40,550 nucleotides of DNA from Candidatus Altimarinota bacterium (GCA_021734525.1 JAIPIW010000007.1:1-40550), one strand, 5' to 3'; numbered from the stretch's first letter, positions 23,404-31,967 are shown. Notes: generated by a model from the letters alone, not told the origin. Numbers and translations are program-made.

Positions 23404-25017
23404 ATGAAGACCCCAAAATTTATTCTGGTTACTGGAGGAGTTTGTTCTAGTTTAGGCAAGGGAATTGTCGCCGCATCAACAGCGGCGATTTTAAAATCTG
23501 CTGGACTAAAAGTTGCTATCATGAAATTAGATCCTTATCTCAATGTAGACCCTGGAACAATGAGTCCTTTTCAGCATGGAGAAGTATTTGTTTTGGATGA
23601 TGGAGCAGAAACAGATCTAGATCTTGGACACTACGAGAGATTTACAGAAACCCATCTATCCGAATTTTGTTCTGTTAGTACAGGGAAAGTGTATTCAGAG
23701 GTTTTGGAAGAAGAAAGAGATGGTAAGTATCTTGGAGGAACAATTCAGGTAGTGCCACACATTACCGGGAAAATTATCTCTAAAGTAGAACTGGCAGCTA
23801 AAAAGATGGAGGTAGATGTCTTAGTGGTGGAACTGGGAGGAACTGTAGGAGATATTGAAGGTGAACCATTTTTGGAAGCGATTCGTCAAATGCAATCCAA
23901 ATATGGATCAGATATGGTCTGTCAGCATGTAACTTTATTACCATTTTTAGCAGCCTCTAATGAATTAAAAACTAAACCAACGCAAATTTCTGTGCGAGAA
24001 CTACGTCGGATGGGAGTTGTGCCGGATGTTATTTTCCTGAGGGCAGACTGTAAAATACCAAAAAAACTTCTGAAAAAAGTTTCGTATTTTTGTGATGTAG
24101 ACGAAGAAGCAGTGATACCAGCAGAAACTGTTAATTCTATTTATGAAGTACCGCTTCGTTTCCAGAAATCAGGACTTGGAGAAATTTTGGCTAAAAAATT
24201 AAATTTGGGAAAACTTAAATTTAAATTTTCAGAATGGGAAAAGGGAATTGATAAGATGAAGACAACTAAGGAGGAATTGTTAATAGGATTAGCTGGTAAA
24301 TATAATGAACTAGATGATGCTTATTTATCAGTAATAGAAGCTTCTAAATCCGCCGGATTCTTTTTTGATAAACGAGTAAAAATAGAATGGATAGATACCG
24401 AAAAAATAGAAGAACAGGACGGTGAGGAATGGGAAAAGTTAACAAAAGTTGCTGGAGTAATTGTTCCGGGGGGATTTGGAAATCGTGGAATAGAAGGGAA
24501 GATAGAGGTGGCTAGATACTGCCGGGAGAGTAATAAACCATATTTAGGGTTATGCTTAGGATCACAAATTATGGCTATTGAATTTGCTCGTAATGTTCTA
24601 AAAATAAAAGATGCTACTAGTGAAGAGTTTGATGAAAACAAGAAATCTAAAAATCACGTTGTGCATTTTATGCCAGAGCAACGCAAAATCATGAAGAAAG
24701 GAGCGACAATGAGATTAGGAGCTTATCCTTGTGTACTTAAGAAGGGAACAAAAGTACAGAAATTATACGGGGAAACGAAAATATCAGAAAGACACAGACA
24801 TCGTTATGAGTTTAATAATAAATATCGGGAACGTTTTGAAAAAGCAGGATTTTGTATTGCGGGGATTTCTCCAGACCGTAGTTTAATGGAAGTAGTAGAG
24901 ATAACAGATCATCCATTTATGATCGGTTCGCAGTTTCATCCAGAATTTCTTTCTCGACCATTCAAACCACACCCATTATTTAGAGGGTTTTTGTCAGCAA
25001 TAGTTAAGGGCAAATAG
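23404..25017 (+). CDS. pyrG: CTP synthase
   Basis: PyrG converts UTP, ATP and glutamine to CTP. I chose ATG 23404 (537 aa) because the family begins with K(F/Y)I(L/F)VTGGVxSxLGKG directly after Met; the upstream frame from 23380 lies in the promoter. The N-terminal amidoligase domain has VTGGVCSSLGKGI, LDPYLNVDPGTMSP and GGTVGDIE. The C-terminal glutaminase has nucleophile Cys in LGLCLGSQ and His/Glu in FHPEF, so both activities look intact. It is followed after 47 bp by the PilC-N-domain gene with its own promoter. Confidence 0.97.
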   Translation: MKTPKFILVTGGVCSSLGKGIVAASTAAILKSAGLKVAIMKLDPYLNVDPGTMSPFQHGEVFVLDDGAETDLDLGHYERFTETHLSEFCSVSTGKVYSEVLEEERDGKYLGGTIQVVPHITGKIISKVELAAKKMEVDVLVVELGGTVGDIEGEPFLEAIRQMQSKYGSDMVCQHVTLLPFLAASNELKTKPTQISVRELRRMGVVPDVIFLRADCKIPKKLLKKVSYFCDVDEEAVIPAETVNSIYEVPLRFQKSGLGEILAKKLNLGKLKFKFSEWEKGIDKMKTTKEELLIGLAGKYNELDDAYLSVIEASKSAGFFFDKRVKIEWIDTEKIEEQDGEEWEKLTKVAGVIVPGGFGNRGIEGKIEVARYCRESNKPYLGLCLGSQIMAIEFARNVLKIKDATSEEFDENKKSKNHVVHFMPEQRKIMKKGATMRLGAYPCVLKKGTKVQKLYGETKISERHRHRYEFNNKYRERFEKAGFCIAGISPDRSLMEVVEITDHPFMIGSQFHPEFLSRPFKPHPLFRGFLSAIVKGK

Positions 25018-25028
25018 CTCTTTATCGC

Positions 25029-25057
25029 TTGAAAAAGGCTTCTATTTGTGGTACAAT
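25029..25057 (+). promoter_or_regulatory. Promoter, probably giving a leaderless mRNA
   Basis: TTGAAA (25029-25034), 17-bp spacer, TACAAT (25052-25057). Only 7 bp separate the -10 from the ATG at 25065, so transcription would start at or next to the start codon. Confidence 0.7.
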
Positions 25058-25064
25058 AGGGGGA

Positions 25065-26219
25065 ATGGCAGTTAAGAAATATCATTTCGAAGGACTAGGA
25101 AAAGACGGGAAAACCTTGTCTGGTTTTCTTTTTTCTGAAACTAAAGAAGATGCTCGAGCTAAGCTTAAAAAAGATGGTATTGCCATTCTTTCTATTGAAC
25201 CTTTTGTGGCAGAACAAAAAGGTAACAAAAGTTCTACAGTTTTTGAATTCAAAGCTATTGACGATTTAGGAAAAGAAAAAAGAGGGCATATTGAAGCTGA
25301 AAACCAATATGAAGCTTATAAAAAACTAAGATTAGAATACGATTTCACTTTAATTTACTTAGTACCACAGGATTTGTCTCAGGCAGAGAAGTTAATATTA
25401 AAGAAAAAGGGAATTTCACCAGAATTAGAAAAACAATTTTTGGAAGACGAGAAAAATAAGAAAACACTCTTTTTTAGGGCAAAAGAGAAGAAGGAAAAAA
25501 GAGATAAGGTAGAAACTATGCTGGAAGATAAGCAGAAAGAAATGCAATTTTTGCAGGCTCAGGTTGACGTGGTGATTAGAGAGGTAAAAAAATTACTACA
25601 AGATAATTCTGAAGTTTTGGATCCAAACGTTAGACGTAATATTCAGGAACGAATTGATCGTCTTTCTCGTTTGCGGCAATCTAGTTCTCTAAATCACTTA
25701 GAGAGCATGATGAAACGTCTTTTTGCTCAACTAGCTCGAGATGATATTTTCCTGCCCGTACAAGATAAATTTCCTGATTTTCAGATAAGAATAGATGCCT
25801 TTAAAAAAGTCTCTGGAACATTGAAAGGTAGTTTGTCTAAAGGATTATCATCTATCCAGATTGGAACAGACTTAGAGAGGTTCCAGGCGGTTATTAAGAT
25901 GAAACCACTTCATAAAGTATTTTTTACTTTATATTGGGCCTGTGTTTTTTTGTTCTTCATGTTGCTTAATTTTTGGGGTCTTAATGTTGTCAAATTAATG
26001 AGTAATTACGATGTTTCTAGAGTGAGTTTTTATTTTTCTTCGGGAACATTTTGGTTTGTTACTTTGTTTTCTGGAATAATTACCTTACTTTTTGCTTTTG
26101 ATATTTTCGCTAAAAAACCTCTCTCTGTCATACAGAAAACAGTCTTATGTTCGGGGGCAATATTACTGGCTTTATTTTTTGTGATAGAATTTCCGGTTTT
26201 CTTTTCGTGGACAGTTTAA
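25065..26219 (+). CDS. Membrane protein with two PilC/GspF N-terminal-type domains
   Basis: Two tandem copies of the small domain that precedes GspF repeats in PilC-like pilus assembly proteins are visible: KKYHFEGLGKDGKTLSG...GIAILSIEPF (about 3-48) and FEFKAIDDLGKEKRGHIEA...FTLIYLVP (about 59-105). A long charged coiled coil (about 120-220) follows, then three or four transmembrane helices in the last 100 residues. The polytopic GspF domain itself is missing. It may scaffold a type IV pilus or secretion machine, common in CPR, but that is inference. A TTG frame start at 25029 is rejected because it lies in the -35 box. Confidence 0.7.
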   Translation: MAVKKYHFEGLGKDGKTLSGFLFSETKEDARAKLKKDGIAILSIEPFVAEQKGNKSSTVFEFKAIDDLGKEKRGHIEAENQYEAYKKLRLEYDFTLIYLVPQDLSQAEKLILKKKGISPELEKQFLEDEKNKKTLFFRAKEKKEKRDKVETMLEDKQKEMQFLQAQVDVVIREVKKLLQDNSEVLDPNVRRNIQERIDRLSRLRQSSSLNHLESMMKRLFAQLARDDIFLPVQDKFPDFQIRIDAFKKVSGTLKGSLSKGLSSIQIGTDLERFQAVIKMKPLHKVFFTLYWACVFLFFMLLNFWGLNVVKLMSNYDVSRVSFYFSSGTFWFVTLFSGIITLLFAFDIFAKKPLSVIQKTVLCSGAILLALFFVIEFPVFFSWTV

Positions 26220-26226
26220 ATTAAGG

Positions 26227-26232
26227 TAAAAT
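26227..26232 (+). promoter_or_regulatory. -10 box close to the lgt-like start
   Basis: TAAAAT ends 7 bp before the ATG at 26240. No good -35 is visible. It fits the leaderless pattern seen at several genes here. Confidence 0.35.
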
Positions 26233-26239
26233 AGTTCTG

Positions 26240-26995
26240 ATGAATTTTTCAAGATTAAGCTTTGGGTTCTTTGCTTTAGAGATTTACGGAGTAATTTTAG
26301 CTATTGCCTTTGTAATTGCTACTTGGCACTACTACAAAACTCTACAAGACAAAAGATTTCCAATGGATTTTTTTCTTCGTAATTTTTGGAAATGGTTAAT
26401 AAGTGGGGTAGTTGTGGGAAGACTTTTTAGTTTTCTTTTAAATTCTGATATTTTTATGCGTAATGGTTTAACCTCTTTTTTTGAATTTTGGGATGGACGG
26501 ATAAACTTTTTAGGACTTTTAGTTGGTTTTTTGGGAATGATGTGGTGGAACACTAAAAAATCTAAAATAGATTTTTGGCAATGGATAGATGGCGGAGTGA
26601 AATCATTTTTTATAGGAATTTTAATGGTGGATGTTGCGGCCTTTTTAACGGGATCCATTTACGGAAAAGAAACAATTATGCCCTGGGGAGTACAATATGA
26701 AACATTTGGCGTAGATATTTTAATGCCTACTCACCCAGTGGCTCTTTATGCCTTTTTAGCGCATTGTTTTGTTTTTGTTTGGATTAGAAATAATATGAAG
26801 GAATTAGAAAGAATTCCAGGCAAATTGGCTTTGCGGGCTGGGATATTATTGTTCGGAATAGACTTTCTTTTGCAATTTTTTAGAGGAGATCCAACTTTCC
26901 TTGTGGGCGGAACAATTAGAATAGAACATATTTTTGATGTAATTGTTATAGTTTTTCTTTTTTTTATAGGGCAGAGAAAGGTTGCAAAATTCTAA
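26240..26995 (+). CDS. Divergent prolipoprotein diacylglyceryl transferase (Lgt)-like protein
   Basis: This 251-aa integral membrane protein of about seven helices has an Lgt-like order of motifs: GR at 60-61, FWDGRINFLGLLVG (83-96), GSIYGKETIMPWGV (138-151), HPVALYA (165-171) and FFRGDP (213-218). Compared with the family it lacks key residues. The FHG histidine (E. coli His103) is Leu91, and the signature GRIGNF-type segment reads VDVAAF, replacing the essential Arg and Asn. It may be a catalytically altered or inactive paralogue. Two lipoproteins in this window (4211, 30505) imply an active Lgt somewhere. A 130-aa membrane gene follows after 42 bp. Confidence 0.7.
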   Translation: MNFSRLSFGFFALEIYGVILAIAFVIATWHYYKTLQDKRFPMDFFLRNFWKWLISGVVVGRLFSFLLNSDIFMRNGLTSFFEFWDGRINFLGLLVGFLGMMWWNTKKSKIDFWQWIDGGVKSFFIGILMVDVAAFLTGSIYGKETIMPWGVQYETFGVDILMPTHPVALYAFLAHCFVFVWIRNNMKELERIPGKLALRAGILLFGIDFLLQFFRGDPTFLVGGTIRIEHIFDVIVIVFLFFIGQRKVAKF

Positions 26996-27037
26996 GAAAT
27001 TATTAATTTCTATCTTGATATTTGTAATTAAATAATA

Positions 27038-27430
27038 ATGTATTTTGATTTTACTCGGTTACTGGATCTGGAATATTTTTTAGATAAAACTCCTGGTGGG
27101 GATTTTATGAGTGGATATCCACTCTTAGTATTTTTTGTCCTTACTATTTTTGCGAAAGGTGTTTTGAAGAGATTTTTTCCAGACAATAAGTATTTCCGAA
27201 AATCGATTCGGAAAAGATTTGGGAAGTTTGTGGCGTTGGGAATTATTGGATTGATCCTTGTTTCTGCCCGTTTTTCTGGGGTACCAGTTTTTTCTATGCG
27301 GTTACTTCTTTATATTGTTTTCTTATTAACTCTAATCTTGGGAGTGCTTACTTTTTTTAAGGTCAGGGCAGAATATCTGAAAAGAATAGCTTCTCTGGAA
27401 CGAGAAAAAGAAAAAAGAGGGGAGTTATAA
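27038..27430 (+). CDS. Small membrane protein, 130 aa
   Basis: Three predicted transmembrane helices (about 26-42, 66-80 and 87-105) are separated by a basic cytosolic loop (KRFFPDNKYFRKSIRKRFGK) and followed by a charged C-terminal helix (LKRIASLEREKEKRGE). It is in the same direction as, and 42 bp after, the Lgt-like gene, and may be co-transcribed. A GCGAG-TTTCA-CTCGC hairpin at 27446-27460 follows before the epimerase gene. I do not recognise the family. Confidence 0.6.
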   Translation: MYFDFTRLLDLEYFLDKTPGGDFMSGYPLLVFFVLTIFAKGVLKRFFPDNKYFRKSIRKRFGKFVALGIIGLILVSARFSGVPVFSMRLLLYIVFLLTLILGVLTFFKVRAEYLKRIASLEREKEKRGEL

Positions 27431-27478
27431 GAAACAAGAAGATTTGCGAGTTTCACTCGCTCATTTACAATTCCAAAA

Positions 27479-28456
27479 ATGAAAGAAAGAATTCTAGTGA
27501 CTGGTGGGGCGGGGTTTATTGGATCTAATTTTTGCAATCTAAATAAAGATAAGTTTGCAATTGTTGCTCTAGATAATTTGTTTTTGGGTGATCCAGATAA
27601 CTTAGATCCAGAAATAAAATTCATTAAGGGAGATGCATGTAGATTAGAAGACTTACAGAGATGTGGTGATGCCTTTGATTATGTCTTGCATTTTGCAGGA
27701 ACAAGTTCTGCACCCATGTTTATGGACGATGGATTTGTAGATGGTTACACAAATTCTGTGAAAAGTTTTTGTCAGACTTTGGAGTTTGCACGGAAAATAA
27801 AAGCCAAAAAATTTCTCTATGCTTCTACTTCTTCTCTTTATGCCAACAATCCCATGCCACTGGTAGAAACTCAACAAGTTACCCCTCCTAATCACTATTC
27901 GGTGACGAAGTGTTTGTATGAGGATTGTGCCCGTTGTTATAACCAAGTTTATCCAGAAATAGAAACTGTAGGATTTAGATTTATGTCCGTTTATGGACCT
28001 AACGAAGAAGCCAAAGGTCGTTATGCTAATATGATTTCCCAGTTTGTCTGGGATATTGCGAGAGATTTACCGCCAGTTATTTTTGGGGATGGAGATCAAT
28101 TCCGAGACTTTACGAATGTCAAAGACGTCGTGCAGGGACTCACGAGAGCAATTGAGACAGATAAGAAACTCGGTAGTGAGGTCTTTAATATTGGGACAGG
28201 AAAGACCTGTTCCTTTAATGAAATCCTACGAGAAATTAATGAAGCTATGGGTAAGAACGTAGAACCGGTCTATATTCCTAACCCCGTCAAGGAAGGATAT
28301 GTCCGTGGACAACACGCAGATATCACTAAAATATCTGAGATATTAGGATACATTCCTACTGTAGATCTAAAAACTGGCATTAGTGACCAAGTAAGAAATT
28401 TAAAGAAGGAGAAGATAAAGGAGACAAGTTCTGACTTAATACGAGATAAAATTTGA
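27479..28456 (+). CDS. NAD-dependent nucleotide-sugar epimerase/dehydratase
   Basis: This 325-aa extended short-chain dehydrogenase has the NAD-binding TGGAGFIGSNF (residues 8-18), catalytic Ser region YASTSSLY and the YSVTK active-site Tyr/Lys pair, with RFMSVYGPNE and the NIGTGKTCSFNEI segment typical of UDP-glucose 4-epimerase and related enzymes. It probably makes an activated sugar for surface polysaccharide. The exact substrate (UDP-Glc, UDP-GlcA or dTDP-sugar) is not decidable here. It stands alone, 53 bp before tRNA-Asp; the tRNA promoter begins next to its stop codon. Confidence 0.9.
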   Translation: MKERILVTGGAGFIGSNFCNLNKDKFAIVALDNLFLGDPDNLDPEIKFIKGDACRLEDLQRCGDAFDYVLHFAGTSSAPMFMDDGFVDGYTNSVKSFCQTLEFARKIKAKKFLYASTSSLYANNPMPLVETQQVTPPNHYSVTKCLYEDCARCYNQVYPEIETVGFRFMSVYGPNEEAKGRYANMISQFVWDIARDLPPVIFGDGDQFRDFTNVKDVVQGLTRAIETDKKLGSEVFNIGTGKTCSFNEILREINEAMGKNVEPVYIPNPVKEGYVRGQHADITKISEILGYIPTVDLKTGISDQVRNLKKEKIKETSSDLIRDKI

Positions 28457-28480
28457 CCGTCTGGTAATTTTACCTAAAAT
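28453..28480 (+). promoter_or_regulatory. Promoter of tRNA-Asp
   Basis: TTGACC overlaps the end of the epimerase gene; 16-bp spacer; TAAAAT. The leader to the tRNA is about 23 nt. Confidence 0.55.
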
Positions 28481-28509
28481 CTGCCCGTTCTTTTGCTTAA
28501 ATTCATTGT

Positions 28510-28586
28510 GGGATCGTAGCTCAGCTGGTTAGAGCGCCGCCCTGTCACGGCGGAGGTCGCGGGTTCGAGTCCCGTCGGTCCCGCCA
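28510..28586 (+). tRNA. tRNA-Asp (anticodon GTC)
   Basis: Acceptor GGGATCG pairs with CGGTCCC; D-arm GCTC/GAGC; anticodon stem CCGCC/GGCGG with loop CTGTCAC; T-loop TTCGAGT; discriminator G and encoded CCA. Complete cloverleaf. No duplicated tRNA fragments follow it, unlike tRNA-Arg. Confidence 0.97.
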
Positions 28587-28619
28587 CAGAATTTAAGAGG
28601 AAGAGATTTTTTATTAGTT

Positions 28620-29786
28620 TTATTTAACTTCAAGATCACTACCACCAATAGGGAAGAACCCTACTTTTTTGTTGGTGTTGGCATCAATCCATTCCGGTAA
28701 GAAAAGCACCCATCTAGTACTGTTTCCCTTTTTAGCATTAGGTGACATATCGACCTTGAGCATTATGGTTTTTAAGGAAGAACCAACAGTCAGATGAGTA
28801 GAATTTAAAGGAATGTTTACCAAGTTGGAAGTTGGTTTAATTTTTTCGGAAATATCCTTACCATCCATTTCTAACCAAATATTAGAGAAGTCGGAATAAA
28901 TACCATTACCAACCATCCTAAACTGGAAACCAGCGACTTCCGCTAACCCTTCCTTACTAACTAGTTTTAAGGTGTGGGCAATTACATCTGACTGATTACG
29001 AGTGACAGCAACTTTCTTAGCTAAAGAAGGATGTTTCTCTATATAAAGGGTTCCAGCATTAGGATCAACGGTTAAGGAGCCAATAATAGTTTCTTGATAT
29101 TCAAAAGGATCTGGTGCTGGTACATACTCTTCTGCCGGAGTTGTTGGAGTAGAAACAACTCTAGTGGCGTCTCTTTCGGCTAGGGGAATAGCTACTAATT
29201 CTCGGCCAGTTCTTTCTAAAAATCGTACAATCTGTTCAGATATTTCTGCACGAGAAGGTTCAAAATCAGAACCAGGGTTTTCAAAAAGACTATTGTAGGC
29301 CAGTAAATCTTCTTCTCTGAGAACGCGAAAATAAGGCATATACCAAGGGTCGTCCTCAAGTAAAGGACCAACTTCGAAACCAAAAGCACTAACTAACATT
29401 TTTGCGGCTTCGGCTCGGTTTATCTTATCTCCTGGCCTAAATTCTCCGTCAGGATGTCCAGCAATCCAACCGTAATGTTTAGCTGTTTCTACGTAAGGGA
29501 AAAACCAGTCGTCTGGTTCAACGTCGGGAAAACTTCCTTTACTGGGAAAAAATTTCTCCACGTCCAAAGAATTTACAAGTATTTTACTGAATTCTGCCCT
29601 GTTCATTTTTCTATTTGGGGCAAAACTTCCGTCAGGATTACCAGACAAAACACCACTATCTACCAATCTGGAAATAGGGCTCTTTGCCCAACGGGGGATA
29701 GAGGAATTATCAACGAAGCTGTCAGCCGTACTTTGGGCCAAAGCAAAGTTTATTAATCCGAAAACAATTACTAAAAATTTCATCAT
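28620..29786 (-). CDS. Secreted SLH-domain surface protein
   Basis: This 388-aa exported protein has signal peptide 1-17 (VIVFGLINFALAQ), three S-layer homology repeats (about 28-75, 83-130 and 138-190, with SGNPDGSFAPNRKMNRAEF and AGHPDGEFRPGDKINRAEA), a Pro/Thr linker and a C-terminal beta-rich domain of about 150 residues (TLYIEKHPSLAKKVAVTRNQ onward) of unknown role. The third repeat is degenerate. Unlike the M23-SLH protein at 5769, the SLH block is N-terminal and no catalytic domain is visible, so a structural surface-layer or adhesive role is likely. Divergent expression relative to tRNA-Asp is excluded: they converge. Confidence 0.88.
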   Translation of the reverse strand: MMKFLVIVFGLINFALAQSTADSFVDNSSIPRWAKSPISRLVDSGVLSGNPDGSFAPNRKMNRAEFSKILVNSLDVEKFFPSKGSFPDVEPDDWFFPYVETAKHYGWIAGHPDGEFRPGDKINRAEAAKMLVSAFGFEVGPLLEDDPWYMPYFRVLREEDLLAYNSLFENPGSDFEPSRAEISEQIVRFLERTGRELVAIPLAERDATRVVSTPTTPAEEYVPAPDPFEYQETIIGSLTVDPNAGTLYIEKHPSLAKKVAVTRNQSDVIAHTLKLVSKEGLAEVAGFQFRMVGNGIYSDFSNIWLEMDGKDISEKIKPTSNLVNIPLNSTHLTVGSSLKTIMLKVDMSPNAKKGNSTRWVLFLPEWIDANTNKKVGFFPIGGSDLEVK

Positions 29787-29825
29787 CTTAAATTTTAAGA
29801 AACATATGGAGAAAGTTCAAATTTT

Positions 29826-30389
29826 TTATGCAACTTTTGCGGTTGACTTGACTGGGATTACATTTTCTATTGCGGCCCAATTAGATTCACCATCTTCAGG
29901 AATAGTAACGGCAATGCCGTCACCTACCTTAGCTCGGAAAAAAGTAACGGAAGCATAAAGTACAGCATACGTCTTATCATCACATAGTACTTTGTATTGA
30001 CTGCCATCCATAATAAGTTTCCCAGTCACTAGTTTACGAGGAATAAGTTCAATTTGTTTATAAACAAAAGCACCATTCGGCTGAATGGTTAACTTTAATT
30101 TATCTCCTTCTATTAGTTTAGATTTGGAAGCGTAATTAGAAGGAACAGGATAAACATCTCCTTTTTTAGCAACCATATTCTCACCATCAAAGATTCCTTC
30201 AACAACTTTTACGTCTTCATTAGCAAAATCTTCCAGTTCTGGAAGATTTTTAGCTTTTTCTTTAATAACATCAGAATCGACACCGTTTTGTTCTGACAAC
30301 ATCTCTGACCATCTTTCTACAGCTTCTAGAGAAGCTTTAGCAGAAGTAATTGCCTGATTCAATTTTACGATAAGTTCGGTGTCTTTCAT
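29826..30389 (-). CDS. Conserved hypothetical protein, 187 aa
   Basis: An N-terminal helical segment (about 1-50, LNQAITSAKASLEAVERW) is followed by a beta-rich C-terminal domain (VVEGIFDGENMVAKKG, LKLTIQPNGAFVYKQIEL, VTGKLIMDGSQYKVL, GDGIAVTIPEDGESNWAAI). It has no signal or membrane segment. I have an impression that similar proteins recur in CPR genomes as uncharacterised, but cannot name a family. The helical-plus-barrel layout loosely resembles transcription-elongation-factor architectures; this is not evidence of function. It is 39 bp upstream of the SLH gene on the same strand. Confidence 0.65.
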   Translation of the reverse strand: MKDTELIVKLNQAITSAKASLEAVERWSEMLSEQNGVDSDVIKEKAKNLPELEDFANEDVKVVEGIFDGENMVAKKGDVYPVPSNYASKSKLIEGDKLKLTIQPNGAFVYKQIELIPRKLVTGKLIMDGSQYKVLCDDKTYAVLYASVTFFRAKVGDGIAVTIPEDGESNWAAIENVIPVKSTAKVA

Positions 30390-30504
30390 TTGTTTGTGTT
30401 TATATTTATCCAGACATTATAGCACAGAAAAACCCTTTTTTCAAGGCTTTTTTAGGAGCATATTCAATTTGCCTTTTTTGGGTTAGACACTATTCTTTCC
30501 GTTG

Positions 30505-31473
30505 ATGAAAAAGATGATAGTCGGTCTCGGAGGATTATTAATTCTTGCTGGTTGTGATGTACCTAACTTACGAAGCCAGGTAATACCCCAGGAAGAAATG
30601 AAGATGAAAGTAACAGAATTTGTTAATGAAAACATGATGCGTCCTGGAACAGTAGCTAGCATTAAGGAAATAGAATTAGATGGGGGACTCTACGAAATAA
30701 CATTAGAGGCAGATGGGCAGGAATTTACTACCTATATGTCTAAGGATGGAGAAATCTTCTTTCCCCAAGGAATTAACATAGAAGAATTTGCAGAACAAAA
30801 GAAAAAAACAGCAGAAGTAGAATCCTTACAGAAAGCGGCAACCTTGGCCGCACTAGATAAGAAAGAAAAACCAGAAGTAGAACTTTTTGTTATGAGTCAT
30901 TGTCCTTATGGGACTCAAACAGAAAAGGGGATCTTGCCTGTTTTAGATGTTTTAGGAGACAAGGTAGATTTTAAACTCAAGTTTGTGGATTACGTTATGC
31001 ATGGAGAAACAGAAGCGAAAGAACAATTAAATCAACATTGTATTCAACAAGAACAACCAGATAAATTACAGGAATATTTGGGTTGTTTCTTGGTAGAAGG
31101 AAAAGGAGAAGAATGTTTAGCCAGTACTGGAATAGATATGGATACCTTAGAAAATTGTGTAGCAGAGACAGACCAAGAATTTGGTATTACAGCTTCTTTA
31201 GAAGACAAAGCTAGTTGGCGGGGGGGACAATTTCCTATGTTCAATATCTCTAAAGAAGAAAATGAAGAATATGGTGTCCAAGGGTCTCCGACATTAGTTA
31301 TTAATGGAAAACAGATTAATGCCCAAAGAGATTCTAAAAGTCTTTTGGAGACACTTTGTGCTGGATTCAAGGAGTTACCTGATGAGTGTAATACAGAACT
31401 TCCTACTAATCCTCCTTCACCTGGATTTGGTTTTGATGAAGGCACTGGACCTACTCAGGCACAGTGTAGCTAG
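30505..31473 (+). CDS. DsbA-like thioredoxin-fold lipoprotein
   Basis: Predicted lipid-anchored extracytoplasmic thiol protein: lipobox ILAGC (Cys17 counted from the ATG at 30505, preferred over TTG 30502), a small alpha/beta domain (20-95), then a thioredoxin-fold domain (about 122-300). The active-site-like motif is MSHCPYGTQ, with one Cys where disulphide oxidases have CPYC, and the cis-Pro loop is GSPTLVING. Additional conserved Cys pairs (QHCIQQ, LGCFL, EECLA, ENCVAE) suggest an internal relay, as in VKOR-associated DsbA-like proteins. A weak promoter (TTGCCT, 16 bp, TATTCT) places the -10 8 bp from the ATG. Confidence 0.85.
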   Translation: MKKMIVGLGGLLILAGCDVPNLRSQVIPQEEMKMKVTEFVNENMMRPGTVASIKEIELDGGLYEITLEADGQEFTTYMSKDGEIFFPQGINIEEFAEQKKKTAEVESLQKAATLAALDKKEKPEVELFVMSHCPYGTQTEKGILPVLDVLGDKVDFKLKFVDYVMHGETEAKEQLNQHCIQQEQPDKLQEYLGCFLVEGKGEECLASTGIDMDTLENCVAETDQEFGITASLEDKASWRGGQFPMFNISKEENEEYGVQGSPTLVINGKQINAQRDSKSLLETLCAGFKELPDECNTELPTNPPSPGFGFDEGTGPTQAQCS

Positions 31474-31475
31474 TA

Positions 31476-31494
31476 TTATATTATAATATAATAA
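31476..31494. repeat. AT palindrome copy P4, after the DsbA-like gene stop
   Basis: TTATATTATAATATAATAA begins 2 bp after the TAG stop codon. Identical to P3. Confidence 0.85.
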
Positions 31495-31509
31495 ATTGTT
31501 CTATCTATA

Positions 31510-31537
31510 TTGTAAAAAATAGTTTTTGGGTTATCAT
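31510..31537 (+). promoter_or_regulatory. Promoter of hicBA, probably leaderless
   Basis: TTGTAA, 16-bp spacer, TATCAT; the -10 ends 6 bp before the hicB ATG at 31544. Confidence 0.5.
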
Positions 31538-31543
31538 TTGAGC

Positions 31544-31753
31544 ATGAGACAAATGTTAACCAGTATCATTTTCGAAAGCGAAAGATTTTGGGTGGCTAAA
31601 TGCATGGAATTGGGAGTTGTCTCTCAGGGAGAGACGAAAGCAGAGGCACAGGAAAATTTAAAAGAAGCGGTAGAGCTGTTTTTAGAAGATAACGATGAAG
31701 TCATTCCTCAAAATCCTTCTATTGAAAATTTTGAAATAGAATATGCCGTCTAA
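31544..31753 (+). CDS. hicB: HicB-like antitoxin
   Basis: This 69-aa protein has the HicB partial RNase-H-like fold: LTSIIFESERFWVAKCMELGVVSQGETKAEAQENLKEAVELFLED (quoted only as landmarks FWVAKCMELG, SQGET, EAQENLKEAVELFLED). It would bind and neutralise HicA. No C-terminal DNA-binding domain is present, so autoregulation by this protein alone is doubtful. I use the ATG at 31544; a longer frame from 31526 lies in the promoter. It overlaps hicA by 11 bp. HicBA order (antitoxin first) is the common arrangement for this subtype. Confidence 0.85.
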   Translation: MRQMLTSIIFESERFWVAKCMELGVVSQGETKAEAQENLKEAVELFLEDNDEVIPQNPSIENFEIEYAV

Positions 31754-31967
31754 ATATCGAATGGTTTCAGGAGAAGAGACTGTAAAAAATTTATGTAAAA
31801 ATTTTCAAGGAAAAGTGGTTTCCCAAAAGGGAAGTCATGTTAAAATAAAGTTGGAATCAGGAAGGGTGACGATTGTTCCTAATCATAGAGAACTAGATCG
31901 TTTCACTCTAAAAGGGGCTCTTGATTTAGCAGGAATTTCTTTAGAAGAATTTTATGAAAAACTTTAA
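31743..31967 (+). CDS. hicA: HicA-like mRNA interferase toxin
   Basis: This 74-aa protein of the double-stranded-RNA-binding-like HicA fold has the catalytic histidine in KGSHVKIK, followed by RVTIVPNHRELDRFTLKGAL and AGISLEEFYEKL. The second His in PNHRELDR is also conserved in the family. It is predicted to cleave mRNA when free of HicB. Its last 14 bases overlap the first possible start of glyS (31954), so toxin and glycyl-tRNA synthetase are read in one transcript. The key residues look intact. Confidence 0.88.
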   Translation: MPSKYRMVSGEETVKNLCKNFQGKVVSQKGSHVKIKLESGRVTIVPNHRELDRFTLKGALDLAGISLEEFYEKL

